Below are positions 10,320-18,182 of a stretch of DNA of 64,000 nt, piece after piece. Position 1 is the first letter of the stretch. Each line of letters opens with the position of its first letter. Under the pieces are notes generated by a model that searched no databases, was not told where the DNA came from, and saw nothing but the letters and a program-made list of their open reading frames with translations. This DNA comes from Streptomyces halstedii. GTDB lineage: Bacteria; Actinomycetota; Actinomycetes; Streptomycetales; Streptomycetaceae. The stretch covers positions 186,001 to 250,000 of the forward strand of contig JOAZ01000002.1 in the NCBI GenBank assembly GCA_000720535.1, read 5' to 3'. Both the position numbers and the translations under genes were made by a program.

Positions 10320-12230
10320 ATGACGCAGCCGAACGACGAATCGCCCCAGGGCGGTTTCGGCGCCCCGCAGGACCCGCCCCCCGGCGGCTTCGGCGCGCCG
10401 TCCACCCCGCCGCCGCCCCCCGCCGACCCGCTCGGCAAGCAGCCCCCGGCCCAGCCCCCGGCCGCCCCGGCGGGCCCGCCCACACCTCCCGCCGGCGGCT
10501 TCGGCGCCCCGCAGGACCCGCCCCCCGGTGGATACGGCACCCCGCCGCCCCCCGGGCAGACCCCTCCGCCGCCGCCCGCTGGTTACGGCTACCCGCAGGC
10601 ACCCCCGCCGGGACAGCCGGGTTACGGCTACCCGCAGCAGCCCCCGCCCGGCCAGCCCGGCTACGGCTACCCGCAGCAGCCCGGACAGCCCGGCGCCTAT
10701 CCGCCGCAGGCCCACGGATACCCGACCGCGCCGATGCAGCCGCAGTACGCGGCCCCGCAGCCGGGCGGCGGCAAGAAGATCGGCACCCAGACGAAGATCA
10801 TCATCGCGGCGGTGGTCGCCGTGGCACTGATCGTCGGCGGTGGCGTCATCTACGCGGCGGGCGGTGACGACGGGGGCTCCAAGAAGAACGAGGCGTCCTC
10901 CGCCGGTACCACCGGCGGCGAGGGCAAGGACGGCAAGGGCGACGGCCTCGCCGGCGGCAAGGAGAAGGCACCAACGAACACCGCGTCGAAGGTCGGCTTC
11001 CAGCTGGAGCAGCCGAAGGTGGACGACCGGATGACGGTCGTCGGTTCCTGGATCACCGACAAGGCGTACGTCAAGCCCGGCGTGTACGAGATCACCGGCT
11101 TCGACATCGACAAGGGCACCAAGCTCTGGTCCGTCCCGCTCAAGGGCCAGATCTGCGCGGCCTCCCGGCACATGAGCGAGGACTACAAGACGGCCGTCGT
11201 CTTCGAGGAGGCCAAGCCCACCAAGGAGGCCAAGTACCCGTCGTGCAACCAGGTCGGCGCGCTGGACATGAACACCGGCAAGCTCCTGTGGAGCAAGTCG
11301 GTCACCTCCTCCAGCAGCGGTGACAAGCCGGTCAGGTTCGACGAGGTCACACTGAGCGGCACCACGGTCGCCGCAGGCGGTACCGGCGGCGGCGCCGCGT
11401 TCGACCTGGACACCGGAGCCGAGCTGTGGAAGCCGAAGACCGACGCCCAGGGCTGCTACGACCGCGGCTACGGCGGCGGTGAGGCCCTGGTCGCCGTCCG
11501 CGCCTGCGGTTCGTACGACGACCCCCAGGTCACCATCCAGCCGCTGGACGCGACCACGGGCGCGCCGGTGTCCTCGTACACCATGCCGGCCGGGGTGGAC
11601 TACGCCCACATCGTGTCCACGAAGCCGCTCGTCGTGGCGGCCGACGTCGGCGACACCGCCGGGGACGGCAGCAGCATCTCCGACTTCTTCTCGATCGACG
11701 CGGAGACCGGCAAGCTGATCGTCAGGATCTCCGCGGACGCCGACAAGTACGCCGGTGACTGCGGGTCCACCGAGGTCGAGAAGTGCACGGCCCTCGCGGT
11801 CGGCAACAACCGGATCTACGTACCGACCGAGGAGCACGAGGGCGGCGGCGAGTACGGCCGGACCAACGAGATCGTCGCGTTCGACCTGACCACCGGGAAG
11901 CTCGTGGGCGGCAAGGCGGACGCGGGCGACCGCCACCATCTCGTCCCGCTGCGCATGGACGGCACCAACGTGATCGCGTACAAGGCGCCCCCGTACGACG
12001 AGGGCGGGCAGATCGTGTCCGTCGACGGCTCCACCTTCAAGGAGACCGTGCTGATGAAGAACCCGGGCGACGAGACGGTCCGCAAGACGGAGAGCAGCTT
12101 CTCCGCGTACTTCGAGGACATCCTCTACGGCGAGGGCCGGATGTTCCTCTCACCCAGGTCGCTCTCCAAGCCCAGCTCCGCGTTCCCCGACGAGAAGCAG
12201 TACCTCGCGGTGTCCTTCACCACCCGCTGA
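10320..12230 (+). CDS. Membrane-anchored PQQ-type beta-propeller protein, copy B
   Basis: Paralogue of the preceding gene with the same plan: a Pro/Gly-rich tail (residues 1 to about 155) with GFGAPQDPPPGG and several YGYPQ units, one membrane helix (TKIIIAAVVAVALIVGGGVI, about 158-181), and an outer PQQ-like propeller with blade motifs DIDKGTKLWSVPL, DMNTGKLLWSK, DLDTGAELWKP and DLTTGKLVGG. Six cysteines in the outer domain partly match copy A in position (for example ICAA against MCAA). The repeats in the tail resemble those of other Streptomyces membrane proteins where they are thought to be disordered. Length is 636 residues. A T-rich hairpin terminator follows directly, so the two-gene unit ends here. 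Confidence 0.85.
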   Translation: MTQPNDESPQGGFGAPQDPPPGGFGAPSTPPPPPADPLGKQPPAQPPAAPAGPPTPPAGGFGAPQDPPPGGYGTPPPPGQTPPPPPAGYGYPQAPPPGQPGYGYPQQPPPGQPGYGYPQQPGQPGAYPPQAHGYPTAPMQPQYAAPQPGGGKKIGTQTKIIIAAVVAVALIVGGGVIYAAGGDDGGSKKNEASSAGTTGGEGKDGKGDGLAGGKEKAPTNTASKVGFQLEQPKVDDRMTVVGSWITDKAYVKPGVYEITGFDIDKGTKLWSVPLKGQICAASRHMSEDYKTAVVFEEAKPTKEAKYPSCNQVGALDMNTGKLLWSKSVTSSSSGDKPVRFDEVTLSGTTVAAGGTGGGAAFDLDTGAELWKPKTDAQGCYDRGYGGGEALVAVRACGSYDDPQVTIQPLDATTGAPVSSYTMPAGVDYAHIVSTKPLVVAADVGDTAGDGSSISDFFSIDAETGKLIVRISADADKYAGDCGSTEVEKCTALAVGNNRIYVPTEEHEGGGEYGRTNEIVAFDLTTGKLVGGKADAGDRHHLVPLRMDGTNVIAYKAPPYDEGGQIVSVDGSTFKETVLMKNPGDETVRKTESSFSAYFEDILYGEGRMFLSPRSLSKPSSAFPDEKQYLAVSFTTR

Positions 12231-12250
12231 CCCGTCCCACGGCTGAGCGG

Positions 12251-12294
12251 CGGCCCTGCCGGGCGATCGGCAGACCGGCAGGGCCGATCGTTTT
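12251..12294 (+). terminator. Rho-independent terminator after the propeller pair
   Basis: A perfect twelve-base stem, CGGCCCTGCCGG and CCGGCAGGGCCG, with a twelve-base loop, is followed by ATCG and TTTT. This is one of the clearest intrinsic terminators in the window. Confidence 0.9.
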
Positions 12295-12455
12295 CCGCCC
12301 GTCAAGTAACCCTGAACACAGCAGAATTCGGCATTCTGGGGGCTCCTGGCCGGTAGAGGGCACATCGCGTCGAACAAGCGTGTAACTTGCCGGGTCCAGG
12401 GGGGCGGCCGGGGGGCCTGTTCCAGGACACACAACAGCACAGGGGGGTTGCTCGC

Positions 12456-13148
12456 ATGGGTGTGCGGCTCATGGTGGTCGATGACCACCGTCTGCTCGCC
12501 GAGGCGCTCGCCTCGGCACTGAAACTGCGCGGGCACCGGGTACTGGCGGCGGCCGCGCCGACGGCAGGGGCCGCCGAACTCGTGGTCAGCCGGGCGCCGG
12601 AGGTCTGCCTCTTCGGGACGGCGACGCCGGCCGAACCGGGCGCCTTCGACCCGATCGTGCGGATCGGGCGCGAGCGCCCCCAGGTGGCCGTCGTGGTGCT
12701 CGGCCCGGTCCCGAGCCCGCGCGGGATCGCCGCGGCCTTCGCCGCCGGGGCGGCCGGATACGTCCGCCACGACGAACGGATCGAGGGCGTCGAGCGGGCC
12801 ATGGCCAAGGCCCGCGCGGGCGAGGCCGCCATCGCCCCCCAACTGCTGCGGGGCGCCTTCGCCGACCTCCTCCACCCACCGGTCCAGCCCGACGACGAGG
12901 GCCAACGGCTGCTGCGGATGCTCACCCCGCGCGAGGTCGAGGTGCTGTTACGGGTCGCGGAGGGCGACGACACCCGGCTGATCGCGGCCGGGATGGGCAT
13001 CGCACCGAGCACCGCGCGCACCCATGTGCAGCGGGTCCTGATGAAGCTGGGAGTGGGCTCCCGGCTGGAGGCGGCGGCCCTGGCCGCCCGCACGGGGCTG
13101 CTGGACCGGGCCGCCGCAACGCGGAAGGGGCCGGGCCGCCCCGCGTGA
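12456..13148 (+). CDS. LuxR-family regulator with degenerate receiver domain
   Basis: NarL/FixJ-like architecture: a receiver-like domain (about 1-125) and a LuxR helix-turn-helix (LTPREVEVLLRVAEGDD to HVQRVLMKLGV, about 152-210). The receiver keeps the acidic pair VVDDHR at residues 9-10. The residue aligned with the phospho-accepting Asp is Gly54 (PEVCLFG in place of the usual PDVVLMD), and the conserved Lys is replaced (GYVRHDE where GYLLKD is expected). Classical phosphorylation is therefore unlikely; control may be by ligand, dimerisation or level. GGGGGG about seven bases before the ATG supports the start. No kinase lies beside it. It is about 230 residues long and is followed by a hairpin terminator. 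Confidence 0.88.
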   Translation: MGVRLMVVDDHRLLAEALASALKLRGHRVLAAAAPTAGAAELVVSRAPEVCLFGTATPAEPGAFDPIVRIGRERPQVAVVVLGPVPSPRGIAAAFAAGAAGYVRHDERIEGVERAMAKARAGEAAIAPQLLRGAFADLLHPPVQPDDEGQRLLRMLTPREVEVLLRVAEGDDTRLIAAGMGIAPSTARTHVQRVLMKLGVGSRLEAAALAARTGLLDRAAATRKGPGRPA

Positions 13149-13164
13149 GAACGGCGACGGCCCC

Positions 13165-13184
13165 GGCCTCGCGCGGGCGAGGCC
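13165..13184 (+). terminator. Hairpin between converging regulator and methyltransferase genes
   Basis: GGCCTCGC and GCGAGGCC form a perfect eight-base stem with a GCGG tetraloop, 17 bases after the regulator stop. It probably serves the converging transcripts from both sides. Confidence 0.6.
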
Positions 13185-13274
13185 TGACCCGTGCGGACCG
13201 GGCCCGCCCGCGCCGCGGAGCGGGGCCCGTACCAGCGCCCCGACCTCGCGCGGACCGGCCCGTGGGCCGACCGG

Positions 13275-14447
13275 CTACAGGGGCCGGCCCGGCTCGTCGA
13301 GCCAGGCGTACTCCCCGGCGGCACCGACCGTGAGGCCGAACCGGGGCCACTTTGGGCGGCCTTGGGCGCACCACCACGCGTGAGCGGCGCGCACCTCGTC
13401 CCAGAGCCTCCGTGGACCGTGCTGCCAGACCCTCGCGTTCTCTCCTTCCCGCAGGAAGACGCAGGCCCACGAATGGTCGTCGCGGCTGTAGAACCAGAGC
13501 GGCTGAGCGCCGTCCCGTGCCTCGGCCGGATTGAAGGTGCAGTCCGGCACCCGGAGGCCGAGAGCGAAGTTCAGCGGACTGAACCGACCACCCGACGCGA
13601 TCTCCGAGGCGACCTCCGGGGACTCCTCGACTGCCGGGAAGTCCGTGTGAGGGGCGTACGCCTCGTGGGAGACCGGCGTGATCCGGTGGGAACGCAGCTT
13701 CATGAACTCGACGGGGCCGACGAAATTGCCCTGCGCGATCTGCCCGTTCGGCTGGACCTGAAGACGTACGAGCGCGTCGTCATGGGTGAAGCCGGTCCCC
13801 CACGGGGCCACGATCACCCCCAGGGGTCGGGTCTGGGCGACCCAGTCGAAGGGGATCTTCCGGACTCCGCAGGTGGCGAGGGTCCGGTCGTAGGGCGCGT
13901 GGCCGGGCACTCCCCGGGATCCGTCTCCGTGCACGACCTCCACGAGCGCGCCGAACCGGTCCAGGGCTCTTTTCGCCTGGTCGGCGACGGACCGGTCCAC
14001 TTCCACACTGACGACGTTCTCCTCACCGGCGCGGTGAGCCAGCAGGGCGGCGTTCCACCCCGTCCCCGTGCCGATCTCCAGGACCTTGGAACCCTCGTCC
14101 ACGGTCAGGAGGTCGAGCATCTGGAACACGAGACTCGGCATGGAAGCCGAGGAGGTGGGGAGACGGCCCGGCTGATGGCCCTCGTGCTCTCCGTCGTCCC
14201 ACTGGGTCACGATCGGGAGGTCCGCGTCGGCGTACTCCTGCCAGCGCTTCTCGTCGTCGGCCCGCGAGACGTGAACGACCTGTCCCGTCTTCATGTCGAA
14301 GGGCCAGATGCCGTCGGGAAGGAACGCCCGGCGTGGCACCAGGGCGTAGGCGTTGAGCCATTCCGAGGTGAGGACACCGGCGGACACGAGGGCGAACCCC
14401 ACCTCTTTACGGGTGGGGCAGGCCTTTTCCTCTTCTGTTTCCTTCAT
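13275..14447 (-). CDS. PIMT-like (PCMT family) methyltransferase, RiPP-type candidate
   Basis: SAM-dependent methyltransferase of the protein-L-isoaspartate O-methyltransferase family. SAM motif I is VLEIGTGTGWNAALLA (residues 122-137), the acidic post-I motif VSVEVDRSVA follows, then VVHGDGSRGVPGHAPYDRTL, and finally IPFDWVAQTRPLGVIVAPWG. The substrate-serine region reads PTSSASMPSLVFQMLD (97-112); I recall similar Ser-rich versions in methyltransferases tied to modified peptides. Length is 390 residues against about 210 for the repair enzyme; the extra 170 C-terminal residues resemble the extended RiPP enzymes in plan. It starts 10 bases after the stop of a 44-residue ORF and has no good ribosome binding site of its own, suggesting coupling. 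Inference: it modifies Asp in that peptide. An orphan repair or stress methyltransferase is the alternative. Confidence 0.82.
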   Translation of the reverse strand: MKETEEEKACPTRKEVGFALVSAGVLTSEWLNAYALVPRRAFLPDGIWPFDMKTGQVVHVSRADDEKRWQEYADADLPIVTQWDDGEHEGHQPGRLPTSSASMPSLVFQMLDLLTVDEGSKVLEIGTGTGWNAALLAHRAGEENVVSVEVDRSVADQAKRALDRFGALVEVVHGDGSRGVPGHAPYDRTLATCGVRKIPFDWVAQTRPLGVIVAPWGTGFTHDDALVRLQVQPNGQIAQGNFVGPVEFMKLRSHRITPVSHEAYAPHTDFPAVEESPEVASEIASGGRFSPLNFALGLRVPDCTFNPAEARDGAQPLWFYSRDDHSWACVFLREGENARVWQHGPRRLWDEVRAAHAWWCAQGRPKWPRFGLTVGAAGEYAWLDEPGRPL

Positions 14448-14457
14448 CTGGCTGTGA

Positions 14458-14592
14458 CTACTCCTGCGGAGGGTTGGGGACTCCCGGACCGCCGTCCGGT
14501 GATGGCGGGGTGGAAGGGCCGGGCCACGGGGTGCCGGGCAACTTGTCCTCGCCGTCCCCGCCGTGCGCGTTCGTGTACACGAAGGTGTTCAT
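14458..14592 (-). CDS. 44-residue peptide, candidate precursor for the PIMT-like enzyme
   Basis: Short ORF starting MNTFVYTNAHGGDGEDKLPG and ending in GVPNPPQE. It has two Asp-Gly pairs (Asp13-Gly14 and Asp33-Gly34), a further Asp16, one Trp23, no Cys, and a Pro/Gly-rich second half. GAGG lies eight bases before the ATG, and the ATG overlaps the stop of the upstream small ORF (ATGA). The methyltransferase gene starts ten bases downstream. Asp-Gly is the sequence most prone to succinimide (aspartimide) formation, so this peptide could be the enzyme's substrate. That is inference from context; the ORF is short and could be non-functional. Confidence 0.6.
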   Translation of the reverse strand: MNTFVYTNAHGGDGEDKLPGTPWPGPSTPPSPDGGPGVPNPPQE

Positions 14593-14765
14593 GTTCTCTT
14601 CCTCTCGATCTGGGCTTCCTCGGCCTCCCCGTGCTCGGGACCCATGCCACCGGGCGCGGGGGAAGTCTGGGGGTTCGTGTTCTCCTCGGGGCGGTCTGGG
14701 CAGACCTTCGCTCCACAGGCGCAGGGCGGGAACAGGGACGGGGACGCGTAGTGAGACGTGTCCAC
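14589..14765 (-). CDS. Small Cys-containing protein, first gene of the methyltransferase unit
   Basis: A 58-residue frame from GTG 14765 (VDTSHYASPSLFPP), with a CACGAKVC motif giving three cysteines (spacing C-x-C-x4-C), then a Glu/Pro-rich tail ending IERKRT. GGAAG lies just before the GTG. The frame stays open upstream to another GTG at 14867 (92 residues), so the start is uncertain. Its TGA overlaps the ATG of the 44-residue ORF by four bases, pointing to translational coupling. No family is recognised. It could bind metal, act as a chaperone for the peptide, or be a leader ORF for coupling. Confidence 0.5.
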   Translation of the reverse strand: MDTSHYASPSLFPPCACGAKVCPDRPEENTNPQTSPAPGGMGPEHGEAEEAQIERKRT

Positions 14766-14964
14766 GCGCTTCCGGAACCAGAGGCTTTCGGCGGCGGGCT
14801 CCGTCCCCCTGCCGGGCCGGAGATGGATGGATGTGCCCGGTGGGGGCCTTCGAGGGTCGTCAGGCACGCACCCGCTCCTCTGTGTAGCTGTTTCACTACC
14901 AAGGGTGCTCAGCGTGGCCTAGGCTGAAGGTGTCTGCAACGTGGCATATAGGGAGGGCACGTTG

Positions 14965-15786
14965 GTAAACCGCAAGGAGTTGAACCCGGACAGCTCGCCA
15001 CAGGCGGCCTTCGGTGCCCGTCTGCGCAGGCTGCGAGAGGAGCGTGGCTGGATCCAGGACCACCTCGCCGGACTGGTCGGCTGTACGGGGAGGCATGTCT
15101 CCGCAATCGAAACTGGGCGCAAGCCGCCAACCCTGCCGTTTTCGCGCCGGGCTGACGTCGCGTTAGGTCTCGCGGGATCCCCTGCGTCGTTCGAGCGCGA
15201 ATGGCGGGAGATGAGGCACGGCAGCCCGCTGGAGGGCTTTCCCGAGTACGTGGGCTATGAGGGTCGTGCCGTAGAGATCAGGCTGTTCGAGATCGGGCTT
15301 GTTCCTGGCTTGCTACAGACGCCGGAGTACGCGCGGACTCTGGCCGACGGTGATGTGCGGCGAGGGGCCATCACCCCTGAACAGGCTGAGGAACGCGTCT
15401 CGTTCCTGATGGAACGGCAAGCGGCGCTGGTGCGGCCACGGCCCCCCATGGTGCTCGTCGTCATGGATGAGAGCTGCCTCCATCAGGCTGTCGGCGGTCC
15501 GGAGATCATGAAGGCTCAGCTTCAAGGTCTGGTGGAGGTGGCCTCGCTCCCCAACTGGATTATTCAGGTTGCCCCGTTCGGCATCGGCGCGCGGCGAGCG
15601 TTCAACCTGCCGGTCAACTTGCTGACCCTGGCCGATCGGTCCGTCGTCGCGTACGCCGAATCGCAGGCGCAGGGGCACGTTGAGCGGGAAATGTCGTCCG
15701 TCGTGCCCATGCTCACGGCCTACCATCAACTACAGGGCGAGTCGCTGTCGCAGGCAGCGTCAGTGGCCAAGATCAGCCAGTTGTGA
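14965..15786 (+). CDS. XRE/Scr1-family transcriptional regulator (HTH plus DUF5753)
   Basis: Helix-turn-helix (about residues 15-65: FGARLRRLREERGW, LAGLVGCTGRHVSAIETG) followed by the DUF5753 domain (about 85-270), with EIGLVPGLLQTPEYAR, VVMDESCLHQAVGG, NWIIQVAPFG and the C-terminal LSQAASVAKI. This two-domain protein is the regulator half of the Streptomyces WhiJ/Scr1-type pairs, usually partnered by a DUF397 protein, as here. The start is taken as GTG 14965, eight bases after GGGAGG at 14951; the GTG at 14941 lies upstream of that site. Codons use more A/T in third position (CTT, GTT, TTC/TCG mixes) than the surrounding core genes, consistent with transfer. It is divergent from the methyltransferase unit across about 200 bases. 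Confidence 0.9.
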   Translation, partial: VNRKELNPDSSPQAAFGARLRRLREERGWIQDHLAGLVGCTGRHVSAIETGRKPPTLPFSRRADVALGLAGSPASFEREWREMRHGSPLEGFPEYVGYEGRAVEIRLFEIGLVPGLLQTPEYARTLADGDVRRGAITPEQAEERVSFLMERQAALVRPRPPMVLVVMDESCLHQAVGGPEIMKAQLQGLVEVASLPNWIIQVAPFGIGARRAFNLPVNLLTLADRSVVAYAESQAQGHVEREMSSVVPMLTAYHQLQGESLSQAASVAKISQL

Positions 15787-15797
15787 AAGGGCATCCC

Positions 15798-16007
15798 GTG
15801 ACGACCGAATCCCTCCGTTGGTTCAAGTCCTCGTACAGCTCGAACGGCGGCAACTGTGTCGAGGTCGCCGCCGGCTTCGCCGCCACGCGCGGGGTCGTTC
15901 CCGTCCGTGACTCCAAGCAGGTGAGCGGCCCGGTTCTCAACGTCTCCGCCGATGCGTTCTCCTCGTTCGTGGCGGGCGTCCGGGCGGGAGACCTCGGCAC
16001 CGTCTGA
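15798..16007 (+). CDS. DUF397 protein, partner of the XRE regulator
   Basis: A 69-residue protein with the DUF397 hallmarks: WFKSSYSSNGGNCVEVA at the N-terminus, VPVRDSKQ in the middle, and SADAFSSFVAGVRAG at the C-terminus. DUF397 proteins are encoded next to Scr1/WhiJ-type regulators and are thought to counteract or tune them. The start is GTG 15798, with AAAGGG seven bases upstream; a GTG at 15783 overlapping the regulator stop is also possible. A T-rich terminator follows, closing the pair. Confidence 0.88.
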   Translation: MTTESLRWFKSSYSSNGGNCVEVAAGFAATRGVVPVRDSKQVSGPVLNVSADAFSSFVAGVRAGDLGTV

Positions 16008-16024
16008 CCGGACGTTCCGGCCTC

Positions 16025-16057
16025 GCCCCACCGTGCCCCGCGCGCGGTGGGGCTTTT
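16025..16057 (+). terminator. Rho-independent terminator after the DUF397 gene
   Basis: GCCCCACCG and CGGTGGGGC form a nine-base stem with an eleven-base loop, followed by TTTT. It separates the regulator pair from the gal operon. Confidence 0.88.
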
Positions 16058-16090
16058 CGTTGCCCGTGAGGCGTCCCGGACCAGGCGTCG

Positions 16091-16118
16091 TTGACGCTCA
16101 TGTTGAGTTGTGATTAAT
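16091..16118 (+). promoter_or_regulatory. Putative gal operon promoter
   Basis: TTGACG (16091-16096), a 16-base spacer, then ATTAAT (16113-16118), about 44 bases before the galT start. The 16090-16140 stretch is the most A/T-rich part of the locus. In S. lividans the operon is read from a galactose-controlled promoter upstream of galT; this would be its equivalent. Confidence 0.5.
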
Positions 16119-16161
16119 TGTGTGCGGTTATGTTCGGAGGGCGGTTTCATGGAGGACCCTG

Positions 16162-17205
16162 GTGAAGAAGACGGTTACGACCCTCGCGGACGGCCGTGAG
16201 CTGATCTACTACGACCGCGTGGACGACACCGTCCGGGACGCGGTCGACAAGCGGCCGCTGGACGCCGTCTCGACCTCCTCCGAGATCCGCCGCGACCCGC
16301 TGCTCGGTGACAGCGTGGCCATCGCCTCGCACCGGCAGGCGCGCACCTACCACCCGCCGGCCGACGAGTGCCCGCTCTGCCCGTCCCGGGACGGACGGTT
16401 CAGCGAGATCCCCGACGCGGAGTACGACGTCGCCGTCTTCGAGAACCGCTTTCCCTCGCTCGCCGGTGACTCCGGGCGCTGCGAGGTCGTCTGCTTCACC
16501 TCCGACCACGACGTGTCCTTCGCCGGGCTCACCGAGGAGCAGGCCGCGCTCGTCCTCGCGGCCTGGACGGACAGGACCGCCGACCTCGCTGCGCTCCCGC
16601 AGGTCGAGCAGGTCTTCTGCTTCGAGAACCGGGGCGCCGAGATCGGTGTCACCCTCGGCCACCCGCACGGGCAGATCTACGGCTACCCCTTCGTCACCCC
16701 GCGCACCGAGCGGATGCTGCGCTCGGCCGCGGCCCACCGTGCGGAGACCGGCGGCAACCTCTTCGACGCCGTCGTGGCCCGCGAGCTGTCCGACGGCGAC
16801 CGGATCGTCCTGGAGGGCGAGCACTGGGTCGCCTTCGTGCCGTACGCCGCGCACTGGCCCTACGAGGTGCACCTCTACCCGCGCCGCCGGGTCGCCGACC
16901 TGCGGGAGCTGGACGAGGCGGCACGCACGGAGTTCCCACAGGTCTATCTGGAACTCTTGAGGCGATTCGACCGGATCTTCGGCCCCGGCGAGCCGCCGAC
17001 CCCGTACATCTCCGCCTGGCACCAGGCGCCCTTCCGGGCACCCGGGCGGGAGGAGTTCGGGCTCCATCTGGAGCTTTTCACCATCCGGCGCACCTCCGGC
17101 AAGCTGAAGTTCCTCGCGGGCTCCGAGTCCGGCATGGACGTGTTCATCAACGACGTGCCGCCGGAGGCCGCGGCCCAGCGACTGCGAGAGGTAGCGAGCA
17201 AGTGA
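16162..17205 (+). CDS. galT: Galactose-1-phosphate uridylyltransferase GalT
   Basis: Transfers UMP from UDP-glucose to galactose-1-phosphate in the Leloir pathway, via a uridylylated histidine. The active-site triad HPH lies at residues 167-169 within [13 protein letters not shown] zinc site is suggested by [16 protein letters not shown] near residue 72. Later motifs such as [21 protein letters not shown] and FHAS-like SAWHQAPF are also present. Length is 347 residues, normal. The start is GTG 16162, with GGAGG six bases upstream. First gene of galTEK; its stop overlaps the galE start. Confidence 0.96.
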   Translation: MKKTVTTLADGRELIYYDRVDDTVRDAVDKRPLDAVSTSSEIRRDPLLGDSVAIASHRQARTYHPPADECPLCPSRDGRFSEIPDAEYDVAVFENRFPSLAGDSGRCEVVCFTSDHDVSFAGLTEEQAALVLAAWTDRTADLAALPQVEQVFCFENRGAEIGVTLGHPHGQIYGYPFVTPRTERMLRSAAAHRAETGGNLFDAVVARELSDGDRIVLEGEHWVAFVPYAAHWPYEVHLYPRRRVADLRELDEAARTEFPQVYLELLRRFDRIFGPGEPPTPYISAWHQAPFRAPGREEFGLHLELFTIRRTSGKLKFLAGSESGMDVFINDVPPEAAAQRLREVASK

Positions 17206-18182
17206 GCAACCCGGGGAAGAAGTACCTGGTGACGGGCGGCGCGGGATACGTCGGCAGTGTCGTCGCCGCGCACCTGCTGGAAGCCGGTCACACCGTGACC
17301 GTGCTGGACGACCTGTCCACCGGTTTCCGTGAGGGCGTCCCGGCCGGGGCGGAGTTCGTCGAGGGCCGCGTCCAGGACGCCGCGAAGTGGCTGGACGCCT
17401 CCTACGACGGGGTCCTGCACTTCGCCGCGTACTCCCAGGTCGGTGAGTCCGTCACCGACCCCGAGAAGTACTGGGTGAACAACGTCGGCGGCACCACCGC
17501 CCTGCTCGCCGCCATGCGGGACGCCGGGGTGCGCACCCTGGTCTTCTCGTCCACCGCGGCGACCTACGGCGAGCCGGTGTCCAGCCCCATCACCGAGACC
17601 GACCCGACCGCGCCGACCAGCCCGTACGGCGCCTCCAAGCTCGCCGTCGACCACATGATCAGCGGCGAGGCCCGCGCCCACGGCCTGGCCGCCGTCTCCC
17701 TGCGCTACTTCAACGTCGCCGGGGCCTACGGCGCCTGCGGTGAACGCCACGACCCCGAGTCCCACCTCATCCCGCTGGTCCTCCAGGTCGCCCTCGGCCG
17801 CCGTGAGTCGATCTCGGTGTACGGCGACGACTACCCGACCCCCGACGGCACCTGTGTGCGTGACTACATCCATGTCGCGGACCTCGCCGACGCCCACCTG
17901 CTGGCACTGGACGCCGCCACCACGGGCGAGCACCTGATCTGCAACCTCGGCAACGGCAACGGCTTCTCCGTGCGCGAGGTCATCGAGACCGTCCGGCGGG
18001 TCACCGGGCACCCGGTCCCCGAGACCGCGGCCCCGCGCCGCGCCGGGGACCCCGCCGTCCTGGTCGCCTCCGCGGCCACCGCCCGGCAGCGGCTCGGCTG
18101 GCGGCCGTCGCGCGCCGACCTGTCCGCCATCGTCGCCGACGCCTGGACGTTCGCCCGCCGAGAGGAAACCGCCACCCCATGA
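17202..18182 (+). CDS. galE: UDP-glucose 4-epimerase GalE
   Basis: Extended short-chain dehydrogenase that interconverts UDP-galactose and UDP-glucose using bound NAD. The NAD motif [10 protein letters not shown] is at residues 9-18, the catalytic Ser/Thr region is [11 protein letters not shown], and the Tyr-x3-Lys pair is in [11 protein letters not shown]. Later GalE motifs YFNVAGA and [17 protein letters not shown] are present. The 326-residue length fits. GTG 17202 overlaps the galT stop, so the pair is coupled. Confidence 0.96.
   Translation: MSNPGKKYLVTGGAGYVGSVVAAHLLEAGHTVTVLDDLSTGFREGVPAGAEFVEGRVQDAAKWLDASYDGVLHFAAYSQVGESVTDPEKYWVNNVGGTTALLAAMRDAGVRTLVFSSTAATYGEPVSSPITETDPTAPTSPYGASKLAVDHMISGEARAHGLAAVSLRYFNVAGAYGACGERHDPESHLIPLVLQVALGRRESISVYGDDYPTPDGTCVRDYIHVADLADAHLLALDAATTGEHLICNLGNGNGFSVREVIETVRRVTGHPVPETAAPRRAGDPAVLVASAATARQRLGWRPSRADLSAIVADAWTFARREETATP

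Noticed and set aside
13275-14447. Methyltransferase as ordinary protein-repair PIMT
   Set aside because: It is about 180 residues longer, has a different substrate-serine region and sits behind short ORFs. It is kept as the alternative reading, not the main one.
14458-14765. Small ORFs as lanthipeptide or FxLD precursors
   Set aside because: No FxLD motif, no Ser/Thr/Cys-rich core in the 44-residue ORF and no dehydratase or cyclase genes nearby.
16149-16205. ATG 16149 as a start upstream of galT
   Set aside because: It is in another frame and stops soon after; GTG 16162 has GGAGG at the right distance.
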